Positions 37,940-44,754 of a stretch of 64,000 bases of DNA are shown piece after piece. How positions within the stretch are numbered: position 1 is the stretch's first letter; each line of letters opens with the position of its first letter. Origin of the DNA: Candidatus Eisenbergiella intestinipullorum. Lineage in GTDB: Bacteria; Bacillota; Clostridia; Lachnospirales; Lachnospiraceae. The stretch spans positions 36,235 through 100,234 of the forward strand of contig DWWH01000087.1 of assembly GCA_019119815.1 (NCBI GenBank). The letters run 5' to 3'. Position numbers and translations under genes: made by a program. Below the pieces are notes generated by a model. It searched no databases, was not told where the DNA came from, and saw only the letters and a program-made list of their open reading frames with translations.

Positions 37940-39058
37940 ATGCCATACCGGCATGCGGCGGAATTGGAAAAAAAGAACGACATATATGAAACATTTATCA
38001 GACGTTTTTTTACGGCGGCGGCGGTCCTTCTGCTCCTCGCGGCAGGGTTGGTGTTCCTGTTTGATCCCTTTTTTCATTATCACGAACCTCTGGGCCCGCT
38101 GAAGGCGGTGCTCACCAAAAAGGAATACCAGGTGCCGGGAACTCTGAAAAACTTTGCATACGACAGCGTGATCGCTGGATCCTCCACCGCGGAGAACTTC
38201 AATAACCGCTGGTTTGACGAGGCCTTTGACACCCGGTCCGTCAAGGCGATCAAGAGCTCCGGCGTCACCGCCCAGTTGGATTATTATATCCGCATGGCGA
38301 CGGAGAAGAGGACGCTGGACTACGTATTCTACAGTCTGGACCTGTTCGCTCTTTCCGGCGATCCTGACACGGAGTTTCCGGATGAGAGCATGCCCCTCTA
38401 TCTGTATGACGAAAATCCTTTTACGGACGTGAATTACCTGCTGAACGGGGATGTGATCTTTGAGGATATTCCCTATCTGCTCGCAGAGACCTTTCTGGAC
38501 GATTACGACGAGGGCGCTTCCTACAACTGGGCGCAGTACCACAGCTTTTCCAGAAACGACGCTCTGGCTAACTACGCAAGGCCCCGGGAGAGATCGCCGG
38601 AAAAGACGGAGGAGGAGTACCGCCCTTATATCGACGGAAATGTGGACATCCTGGAACGGATGGTGCGGGAGAATCCGGATACGGTTTTTTATATTTTCTA
38701 TCCTCCCTATTCCCTGCTCTGGTGGGACAATATGATCTTGAGCGGGCAGCTGGACCAGAGCCTGTATGCGGCGAAAGCCTCCATGGAACGCCTTCTCCCC
38801 TATGAGAATGTGCGGCTGTATTATTTCCAGAATGAGGAGGATGTGATCCTGGATCTGGATCTCTATATGGATCCCATTCATTTCAGCGAGGACATCAACC
38901 GATGGATGGTGGAGGAGATGGCGCAGGACCATTACCGCGTGACCCGGGAAAACATGCAGGAAGAGCTTGGCAGAATGGCGCAGATCGCGGAGAAGATACG
39001 GACGGATTATGACGGGCTTACGGAAAGCGGACGGGAAGCCGGCATAGGAAAAAACTGA
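37940..39058 (+). CDS. SGNH-like acyltransfer partner of MBOAT
   Basis: 372 aa. One N-terminal membrane helix (FFTAAAVLLLLAAGLVFLF, about residues 22-40), then an extracytoplasmic domain with a block-I-like VIAGSSTAENF and a block-V-like MDPIHFSEDINRWM supplying Asp and His. This architecture matches AlgJ/AlgX/DltD-type proteins that complete O-acylation with MBOAT proteins. Starts behind GGAGGG. Confidence 0.8.
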   Translation: MPYRHAAELEKKNDIYETFIRRFFTAAAVLLLLAAGLVFLFDPFFHYHEPLGPLKAVLTKKEYQVPGTLKNFAYDSVIAGSSTAENFNNRWFDEAFDTRSVKAIKSSGVTAQLDYYIRMATEKRTLDYVFYSLDLFALSGDPDTEFPDESMPLYLYDENPFTDVNYLLNGDVIFEDIPYLLAETFLDDYDEGASYNWAQYHSFSRNDALANYARPRERSPEKTEEEYRPYIDGNVDILERMVRENPDTVFYIFYPPYSLLWWDNMILSGQLDQSLYAAKASMERLLPYENVRLYYFQNEEDVILDLDLYMDPIHFSEDINRWMVEEMAQDHYRVTRENMQEELGRMAQIAEKIRTDYDGLTESGREAGIGKN

Positions 39059-39104
39059 CGGCGGCAGTCCCTCTTTCGGAATCTGCCGCCGTCTTCTTCT
39101 GGCT

Positions 39105-39440
39105 TCAGACCTTGCGCTGTTCTTCCACAGGCAGGATGAAAATGGTGGCTCCGCCTACTTCCACATTGATGGGAACGGAGGATACCGAGTTATATACGCT
39201 GACATTGGAGGGCGCCGGAGGCGTGTACATGATCTGCTGGCGTTTTCCGGAATGCTGCCGGATGATCTCACAGACCTCCTCCACCTTTTCGTCCTCGATT
39301 CCAAGAAGCAGGGTGGTGTTTCCCTTTTTCAGGAATCCTCCTGTCGTGGCGAGCTTTGTGACGTAGTACTTCTTCTCATTCAGCTCGTTGAGAAGCAGGG
39401 GTGCATCCTCGTTGCGCACGATTGTTAATATCATTTTCAT
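39105..39440 (-). CDS. darA: cyclic-di-AMP receptor DarA (PII-like)
   Basis: 111 aa PII-like trimeric receptor. MKMILTIVRNEDAPLLLNEL, TTGGFLKKGNTTLLLGIEDE and the C-terminal IFILPVEE match DarA/PstA, where the GGFL-GNTTLL segment contacts c-di-AMP. Convergent with the SGNH gene. Start at 39440 behind AAGGAGT; a longer frame exists upstream but does not match the family. Confidence 0.92.
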   Translation of the reverse strand: MKMILTIVRNEDAPLLLNELNEKKYYVTKLATTGGFLKKGNTTLLLGIEDEKVEEVCEIIRQHSGKRQQIMYTPPAPSNVSVYNSVSSVPINVEVGGATIFILPVEEQRKV

Positions 39441-39541
39441 AGGGCACTCCTTTCCGCCGCCCGGAAGCGGCATAAAGCTACTTTTCTTACAGTATAAACA
39501 CTCAGGCGGAAAATGGCAAATGATTTTCACGGAAAAATAAA

Positions 39542-40285
39542 ATGATCGATCAGAAACGTTTCCTTGTGGCAAAAGAAAAAATAGTGGGAAAGGCGAGAGA
39601 AAGAAACGGGATCGGCACGCTTTCGGAAAAGACGGTCCACGCCGTCCTGAAGGCTTACTATGCGCCGGACGAAAGCTCCCATGAGATTCCTGTCGGCGGC
39701 TGCGTGGCGGATATTTTCACCGGAGAGGAGATCCTGGAGATCCAGACCAGAAGCTTTGACCGGCTTAGAGAAAAGCTGGACCGCTTTCTCCCTCTGTACC
39801 CGGTCACCATTGTCTACCCCATTCCCCATGAAAAAAGGCTGATCTGGATCGACGGGGAAACCGGAGAGCTGTCCAGCCCCAGAAAATCCCCCCTTACCGG
39901 AAATCCCTACATGGCCTTCCGGGAGCTCTACCGGATCCGGAAATACCTGCTTCGTGATGGGCTGAGGCTGAGGCTGGTGCTTCTGGACATGGAGGAATAC
40001 CGACTGTTAAACGGCTGGAGCCGGGATAAAAAGAAGGGCTCCACCCGATTTGACCGCATTCCCACCCGTCTGGTAGAAGAGGTCTGTATCGACTGCCCGC
40101 AGGATTACATGCAGTTCGTCCCCTGGGACCTGGAAGAGCCCTTCACCTTCCGGGAATTTGCCGGGAAGGCGCATATCCGCCCCGCGCAGGCTCAGCTGGC
40201 GCTTCCGATCCTGATGGATACAGGAGCGGTGGAACGGGTGGGAAAAAAGGGGAACGCCTGGCTGTACCGGGTCAGGGAAGGATAA
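39542..40285 (+). CDS. conserved protein with nuclease-like ExQ core and C-terminal winged helix
   Basis: 247 aa, function unknown. Residues about 45-70 (HEIPVGGCVADIFTGEEILE then IQT) show an E...D...ExQ arrangement like a degenerate PD-(D/E)XK nuclease core. The middle contains PVTIVYPIPHEKRLIWID and RLVLLDMEEYRLLNGWS, and the end (FTFREFAGKAHIRPAQAQLA, VGKKGNAWLYRV) looks like a winged helix. Divergent from darA with about 100 bp between. No ribosome site better than a weak AAAATA stretch. Confidence 0.7.
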   Translation: MIDQKRFLVAKEKIVGKARERNGIGTLSEKTVHAVLKAYYAPDESSHEIPVGGCVADIFTGEEILEIQTRSFDRLREKLDRFLPLYPVTIVYPIPHEKRLIWIDGETGELSSPRKSPLTGNPYMAFRELYRIRKYLLRDGLRLRLVLLDMEEYRLLNGWSRDKKKGSTRFDRIPTRLVEEVCIDCPQDYMQFVPWDLEEPFTFREFAGKAHIRPAQAQLALPILMDTGAVERVGKKGNAWLYRVREG

Positions 40286-40321
40286 GGGAAAAGCAATGCG
40301 TGTCCCCGCAGAAGAGGTTAT

Positions 40322-40367
40322 GGAAGGGAACGCAGCAAGGCGAAGTGCTGCTGCGTTCCGGAAGGGA
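40322..40367. mobile_element. 30-bp hairpin insertion with 8-bp flanking duplication
   Basis: The 8-mer GGAAGGGA occurs at 40322-40329 and 40360-40367 around a 30-bp insert whose ends form a stem (GGAACGCAGCA with TGCTGCGTTCC). Size and flanks parallel the 15764 insertion. Part of a dense series of hairpins before the lactonase gene. Confidence 0.55.
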
Positions 40368-40370
40368 GAA

Positions 40371-40406
40371 GATTGCAAAATAAGCCTGATGGCTTATTTT
40401 GCAATC
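40371..40406. repeat. 36-bp perfect palindrome
   Basis: Arms GATTGCAAAATAAGCC and GGCTTATTTTGCAATC with loop TGAT. The inner AAGCC-NGAT-GGCTT core recurs in the palindrome at 60165-60210. No T-run follows, so it is not a standard terminator. Confidence 0.75.
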
Positions 40407-40440
40407 GGCAGTTTTGCGCCGAAGCAAAAAACTGCTGTGA

Positions 40441-40513
40441 TCGCAGAGGAGAAATCACATGCGTGATTTCTCCTCGCGGCCTCAGCGTAAAACGCTTCGG
40501 CATGGAGGTAAAG
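40441..40513 (+). repeat. family B repeat, copy B1, carrying the lactonase ribosome site
   Basis: Contains a 13-bp perfect hairpin (GAGGAGAAATCAC/GTGATTTCTCCTC, loop ATGC), then GCGGCCTCAGCGTAAAACGC and TTCGGCATGGAGGTAAAG directly before an ATG. Copy B2 at 25876-25955 is the same sequence in the other orientation. The GGAGG at its end serves as the Shine-Dalgarno of the lactonase gene. Confidence 0.72.
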
Positions 40514-41716
40514 ATGGAAACAAAGCACAAAACAGAAGTGCGGCAGCTTTATGCGGGAAGCTACAATGCTCCCGTGCTTACGGGAGACGGTACCATATTC
40601 TGCGGGGACGGAAAAGGGATCACCCGCTATGAGTTTGATGAAAGCACGGGAGAGCTTCTGGAACGGGAAAGCCTTCCGGAGGCGCAGAACGCTTCCTGGA
40701 TGGCACTTTCCTCTGACGGAAAGCGTCTGTATGCGGTGAATGAGCTGGACGATTATGAAGGAACGAAGGGCGGCGCGCTCAGCGCCTATGAGGTGAAGCG
40801 GGACGGAAGCCTGCGTTTTTTAAACCGCCTTCCCGTTATGGGAGCGGCTCCCTGCCATGTGGACTGCGCACCGAAGGGGCAGCGGGCAAAACAGGTCTAT
40901 ACGGCAAACTACAACGGAGGAAGCATGAGCGCCTTTCGTCTGAAGGAGGACGGCAGTCTGGAAAGCCTGGAGTATGTTCTGCAGCATTCGCCCGAACCGC
41001 TTTCTGGCTCTCTTTCGGATGGAAGTTATCCACAGTGCGCCCCTCAGAAGCTGCCGCATGTGCACAGCAGCAGTATTTTCGGAGGCCTTCTGTGGATAAC
41101 TGATCTGGGGCTGGACACAGTGGAAGCATACCGGCCGGAGGATTTTTTTGAGAACAGGTATCCGGAAAAGTCCTCTCCGCACGCAGACCGTTCCCGGCTT
41201 CTGCCTCCCCGTCCCCTTCTGCGCCTGCATCTTCCGGAGGGCTGCGGTCCCCGCAGCCTGGCCTTTCTGGCTCACAGGATCTTCGTTTCCTGCGAGCTGT
41301 CCAACGAGGTCGCCGTTCTGGAATCCGACGGTGCGGAGCTGACCCTTCTGCAGAAAATATCCGCCCTTCCGGATGAAAAGCGGACGGACGTGATCCAAAG
41401 GGAGGAAATGAAAAATCACGTGGGCGGCATCCTGCTTTCTCCGGACCAGAGATACCTGTATGTGGGAAACCGGGGATATGATACCATCGCTGTCTTCGCC
41501 GTGGAAAAAAGCGGCCTCGTTCCTCTGCAGCAGGCGCCGTCGGGAGGCAGGAATCCCAGAGGCTTCTGCCTTTCTCCCTCCGGGAGATGGCTCCTTTCGG
41601 CGAATCAGGACAGCGGAAACCTTGTGGTTATGAAACGGGATGAAAAGACCGGCCTGCTGAGCCTTTCCGGAGAATATGAGGCCAGATCCGTGGTCTGCCT
41701 GCTGTTTGCGGACTGA
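40514..41716 (+). CDS. lactonase family beta-propeller (YbhE/Pgl-like)
   Basis: 400 aa, seven-bladed propeller type related to 6-phosphogluconolactonase. Repeated blade motifs: ASWMALSSDGKRLYAVNE, PCHVDCAPKGQRAKQVYTAN, ILLSPDQRYLYVGNRGYDT and PRGFCLSPSGRWLLSANQ. The start at 40514 follows GGAGG located in the repeat; the frame is open further upstream only through that repeat. Two perfect, inverted DnaA boxes lie in the coding sequence (41026-41034, 41091-41099). Confidence 0.88.
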   Translation: METKHKTEVRQLYAGSYNAPVLTGDGTIFCGDGKGITRYEFDESTGELLERESLPEAQNASWMALSSDGKRLYAVNELDDYEGTKGGALSAYEVKRDGSLRFLNRLPVMGAAPCHVDCAPKGQRAKQVYTANYNGGSMSAFRLKEDGSLESLEYVLQHSPEPLSGSLSDGSYPQCAPQKLPHVHSSSIFGGLLWITDLGLDTVEAYRPEDFFENRYPEKSSPHADRSRLLPPRPLLRLHLPEGCGPRSLAFLAHRIFVSCELSNEVAVLESDGAELTLLQKISALPDEKRTDVIQREEMKNHVGGILLSPDQRYLYVGNRGYDTIAVFAVEKSGLVPLQQAPSGGRNPRGFCLSPSGRWLLSANQDSGNLVVMKRDEKTGLLSLSGEYEARSVVCLLFAD

Positions 41717-41781
41717 AGGCTGCCGTTCGGCCGTCGGAAGAACAGAAACCAGGGCATCCGGATGACCGCGCTTTTTTGAAA

Positions 41782-41856
41782 TGGCCGCCGTTACTACTCA
41801 GCCAGGTCTGCGCATTCACTGCGCAGACCGTACGAAAGCAGACCGGCTGGCCGCCG
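41782..41856 (+). mobile_element. family A insertion, short form A4 (57 bp)
   Basis: 57-bp insert (41791-41847) flanked by a perfect 9-bp duplication TGGCCGCCG (41782-41790, 41848-41856). Its sequence TTACTACTCAGCCAGGTCTG onward matches the first 57-60 bp of the full element and keeps the TCTGCGCA/TGCGCAGA hairpin, but lacks the central and terminal hairpins and the GTTAC end. Confidence 0.85.
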
Positions 41857-41876
41857 ATGATTTTTTTCAAATCCGG

Positions 41877-41905
41877 TTGACCTTTCCCGGTTCTTTTGCT
41901 ACACT
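41877..41905 (+). promoter_or_regulatory. predicted promoter of a leader region
   Basis: TTGACC (41877-41882), 17-bp spacer, TACACT (41900-41905). Transcription would run through a 25-codon ORF and a strong terminator before the acetyltransferase gene. Confidence 0.6.
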
Positions 41906-41936
41906 GAATCTTAACGAATACCGACAGGAGACGGAC

Positions 41937-42014
41937 ATGGATTTACAGAAGGCGATTGGAAAACAGAATAGAATGATGCACATGGTCATGTCTAGGAACT
42001 TCCGGTACTTGTAG
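41937..42014 (+). CDS. possible leader peptide (25 aa)
   Basis: ATG at 41937 behind AGGAG, encoding MDLQKAIGKQNRMMHMVMSR then NFRYL and a stop. Unrecognised. The good promoter and ribosome site, and the hairpins that follow, suggest a translated leader. It may instead be the remains of a regulator gene such as a MarR type; I cannot decide. Confidence 0.35.
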   Translation: MDLQKAIGKQNRMMHMVMSRNFRYL

Positions 42015-42020
42015 CTGGAT

Positions 42021-42055
42021 CACAGATACAGGTACGAGAGAGGCTTGTGTCTGTG
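42021..42055 (+). promoter_or_regulatory. leader hairpin
   Basis: Ten-pair stem CACAGATACA/TGTGTCTGTG (one wobble) with a 15-nt loop, just after the small ORF stop. Possible anti-terminator or pause structure. Confidence 0.4.
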
Positions 42056-42078
42056 TGGTCTGAAAATAAGAGAGATCA

Positions 42079-42136
42079 GGAAACCGCATGGATTGATTTG
42101 AAGATATTCAAACGAATCCGGCGGTTTTCTTTTTTG
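42079..42136 (+). terminator. intrinsic terminator in the leader
   Basis: Long stem in three parts (GGAAACCGC/GCGGTTTTC, GGATT/AATCC, TTTGAA/TTCAAA, loop GATA) followed by TTTTTT. It ends any transcript from the 41877 promoter about 150 nt before the acetyltransferase gene. Confidence 0.75.
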
Positions 42137-42145
42137 GAGAAGATC

Positions 42146-42250
42146 ATGAAGGAAATACTGCCCGCCATTTTAACCGAAACTGCAAAAAACGGAGGAATTT
42201 CATCCATGCCGCAGCCGCAGCCCGATTCCCGGGGCCGCGGCGTTTCCTGA
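42146..42250 (+). CDS. small ORF after the leader terminator (34 aa)
   Basis: ATG at 42146 behind GGAGA encodes MKEILPAILTETAKNGGISS, then a Pro/Gln/Arg-rich tail ending RGRGVS. No recognised family. Could be a second leader peptide or chance. Confidence 0.25.
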   Translation: MKEILPAILTETAKNGGISSMPQPQPDSRGRGVS

Positions 42251-42289
42251 ACAGCCAGATCAGAGATACAGGAAAATGGAGGAAAGAAA

Positions 42290-42796
42290 ATGAAATTCAC
42301 GTTGGAAGAGTGGTCGGAAGCTTATATTCCGTCGGTGGAAAAATATGCAAATAATGAAAAAATCGCGGGAAGACTGAGAGATTCCTTTCCCTACCCTTAT
42401 ACGAAGGAAGATGCGGAGTGGTTCGTGAAGGACTGCATGGAAAAGGAGGGAAAAACTCAGTTTTCCAGAGCTATCGTCATTGACAAAGAGGCGGTGGGCA
42501 GTATCAGCCTTCTGTTCGGAGACGATGTTTACAGCAGAAGCGCGGAACTGGGCTACTGGCTGGGAGAGCCCTTCTGGAGAAAGGGAATTATGACGGAAGC
42601 TGTCCAGAAAATGTGCGAGGAGGCCTTCCGCCGCTATAAGCTGATCCGCATCAGCGCGGAGCCCTTTTCCACCAACCTCGCCTCCCGCGGCGTACTGGAA
42701 AAGGCAGGCTTCACCCTGGAAGGGATCAAGAGAAAAAGCATTTTCAAAAACGGCTGCATCCAGGACTCATATCTGTATGCGGTGATCCACGTGTAG
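42290..42796 (+). CDS. GNAT N-acetyltransferase (RimJ/RimL type)
   Basis: 168 aa. EKIAGRLRDSFPYPYTKEDA, GSISLLFGDDVYSRSAELGY, WLGEPFWRKGIMTEAVQKMC (acetyl-CoA loop) and TNLASRGVLEKAGFTLEG are typical of RimJ/RimL-like acetyltransferases. Substrate unknown. Strong TGGAGGAAAGAAA site. A promoter-leader-terminator module lies upstream, so attenuation is possible. Confidence 0.88.
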   Translation: MKFTLEEWSEAYIPSVEKYANNEKIAGRLRDSFPYPYTKEDAEWFVKDCMEKEGKTQFSRAIVIDKEAVGSISLLFGDDVYSRSAELGYWLGEPFWRKGIMTEAVQKMCEEAFRRYKLIRISAEPFSTNLASRGVLEKAGFTLEGIKRKSIFKNGCIQDSYLYAVIHV

Positions 42797-42873
42797 GCGG
42801 CAGGAAAGAGAAAGCGGCCATATTACGGTCTGCCTGCATGATGAAACAGAATCACAGAAGAAAGGGAACCGGC

Positions 42874-43569
42874 ATGAAACTGATCTACGGAACCACCAAT
42901 CCGGCAAAGCTGAACCTGATGAGAGAATTTCTTTCCGGGACCGGGCTTGAGATCATCGGCCTGAGCGAGCTCCCCGAAGTGCCCGAAGAGCCGGGAGAAT
43001 ATGGGAGCACGCCGCTGGAAAATGCCAGAGGAAAGGCGGAATATTATTATCAGATCCTGCAGCGTCCCGTCTTTTCCTGCGACAGCGGGCTTATCATCGA
43101 AGGCCTTTCCCAAAAGGAACAGCCCGGCGTGCATGTCAGACGGCGCGAAGGAAGGATCCTGACGGATTCGGAAATGACGGAATACTATTCCGGTATTGCG
43201 GACCGATTCGGCGGAAGGTGCCTGGCCCGCTACCAGAACGGAATCTGCTTCATATTCAGCGACCGGGAGCGGTATGAATACGACGGAGAGGACATCAGCG
43301 GAGAGAGCTTCTGGCTGGTCTCTCAGGCGAAGCCCCAGAAGGAAAAGGGCTTTCCGCTGGACTGTATTTCTGTGGACAGGAAGACAGGACGGTATTTCGT
43401 AGACGGGGATCACAACATGGAATTCTGGAACGAGGAAAACGGATTCCGCCGCTTCTGGAAACGCGTGATGGAAGCCCATGCGGCGCTTGAAGCGGATCAG
43501 GCCTGTCAGAAGGAAGAAGCAGAAACGGAAAGGATTGCGGACGGACATGACGAGAAAACTCTATTATGA
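42874..43569 (+). CDS. non-canonical purine NTP pyrophosphatase (RdgB/Ham1 family)
   Basis: 231 aa. MKLIYGTTNPAKLNLMREFL, the early loop of the Ham1 fold, TPLENARGKAEYYYQ and VFSCDSGLIIEGL are present, with a C-terminal extension. It would hydrolyse ITP/XTP-like nucleotides; the sequence is divergent, so substrate range is uncertain. Start at 42874 behind AAAGGGA. Overlaps the next gene by 23 nt. Confidence 0.8.
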   Translation: MKLIYGTTNPAKLNLMREFLSGTGLEIIGLSELPEVPEEPGEYGSTPLENARGKAEYYYQILQRPVFSCDSGLIIEGLSQKEQPGVHVRRREGRILTDSEMTEYYSGIADRFGGRCLARYQNGICFIFSDRERYEYDGEDISGESFWLVSQAKPQKEKGFPLDCISVDRKTGRYFVDGDHNMEFWNEENGFRRFWKRVMEAHAALEADQACQKEEAETERIADGHDEKTLL

Positions 43570-44695
43570 AAATCCATACTGCCGGGAGTTTGATGCGGCA
43601 GTAACAGACTGCCGGGAAGGAGAGAAGGGCTGGGAGGTTGTTTTAAATCAGACCGCCTTCTATCCGGAAGGCGGCGGTCAGCCTGCAGACCAGGGAAGAC
43701 TTGGCGGCGTAAGGGTACTTGATGTGCAGGAACGGGGCGAGGAGATCATCCACTTCTGCGACGGCCCGCTTCCTTCAGGAAGCGCCGTAACCGGAACGCT
43801 GGACTGGGACCGCCGCTTCCGCTTCATGCAGCAGCATTCCGGAGAACACATTTTTTCCGGGATCGTTCATCGGATCTTCGGCTATGACAACATCGGCTTC
43901 CACATGGGAAAGGACTGTGTCACCGTAGATTTTTCCGGACTGCTTTCGGAAGAAGACATCGCCCGGGTGGAGCGGGAGGCGAATGCTGCGGTCTTTGCCG
44001 ATCGGGAAATCCTGGAGACATATCCTTGTGCCGAAGAGCTGGAAAGGCTGGAATACCGGAGCAAAAAAGAGCTGGAGGGACAGGTGCGGATCATTACCGT
44101 TCCGGGCTCTGATGTATGCGCCTGCTGCGGCACCCATGTGAAGCGTACCGGAGAGATCGGCCCCATCCGGGCGGTCGCTTCGGAGCATTACAAAGCCGGA
44201 ATCCGGATCAGCCTGCAGATCGGCTGGAAGGCGCTGGAGGATTATGAAGAAAAGCATCGCAATATTAAGGAAATCTCCGCCCTGCTTTCCGTGCCGCCTC
44301 AGGAGACGGCTGGAGCGGTAAGAAAGCTGCAGGAGCAGCTTCAGGAGCTGAAGGCCGCAAATGTGGCGCTGCGCCAGAAGCATCTTGACCGCCTGGTGGA
44401 GGAGGTTTCCGAAGGGACGGAAACGGCGGTCGTCTTTGAGCCGGATCTGAATCCGGTAGAGGTGCGCATGCTGGCCGACCGCCTGGCAAAAAAGGCCGGC
44501 TTTGCCGCCGTATTTTCCGGAAACGATACGGATGGCTACAAATACGTCATGTGTTCGGCTAATACAGACGTGGCATCTCTCGGAAAGAGGTTCAACGAGG
44601 CCCTGAACGGCCGCGGAGGCGGAAGAAATCCCATGGTGCAGGGGTCGGTTATGGCCTTACAAAATCAGATTAGAAGCTTTCTGTGCAGGGAATAA
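43547..44695 (+). CDS. alanyl-tRNA editing protein AlaX
   Basis: 382 aa trans-editing protein that deacylates Ser- or Gly-tRNA(Ala). AlaRS-like domain FYPEGGGQPADQGRLGG, zinc ligands in QQHSGEHIFSG and CACCGTHVKRTGEIGPI, then a C-terminal region with coiled coil (KLQEQLQELKAANVALRQ) and a DHHA1-like end GRGGGRNPMVQGS. Long AlaX-II type. Start at 43547 inside the end of the Ham1-like gene. Confidence 0.92.
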   Translation: MTRKLYYENPYCREFDAAVTDCREGEKGWEVVLNQTAFYPEGGGQPADQGRLGGVRVLDVQERGEEIIHFCDGPLPSGSAVTGTLDWDRRFRFMQQHSGEHIFSGIVHRIFGYDNIGFHMGKDCVTVDFSGLLSEEDIARVEREANAAVFADREILETYPCAEELERLEYRSKKELEGQVRIITVPGSDVCACCGTHVKRTGEIGPIRAVASEHYKAGIRISLQIGWKALEDYEEKHRNIKEISALLSVPPQETAGAVRKLQEQLQELKAANVALRQKHLDRLVEEVSEGTETAVVFEPDLNPVEVRMLADRLAKKAGFAAVFSGNDTDGYKYVMCSANTDVASLGKRFNEALNGRGGGRNPMVQGSVMALQNQIRSFLCRE

Positions 44696-44704
44696 GGAAC
44701 TTTG

Positions 44705-44745
44705 AAAAGAGGCTGGAACGAAAGAGATTCCAGCCTCTTCTTTTC
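44705..44745. terminator. bidirectional terminator
   Basis: Twelve-bp stem AAGAGGCTGGAA/TTCCAGCCTCTT with T-rich flank on the plus strand (CTTTTC) and A-rich on the other side, between convergent alaX and sulfatase genes. Confidence 0.85.
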
Positions 44746-44754
44746 GGTTCGGAG

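Noticed and set aside
40373..40513. N-terminal extension of the lactonase reading through the hairpin array
   Set aside because: The extra 47 codons translate repeat sequence (ending RFGMEVKM) and no lactonase has them; the GGAGG before 40514 marks the real start.
42079..42136. T-box riboswitch before the GNAT gene
   Set aside because: No specifier-loop architecture and no TGGNACCGCG antiterminator sequence; the AAACCGC stretch belongs to a plain terminator stem.
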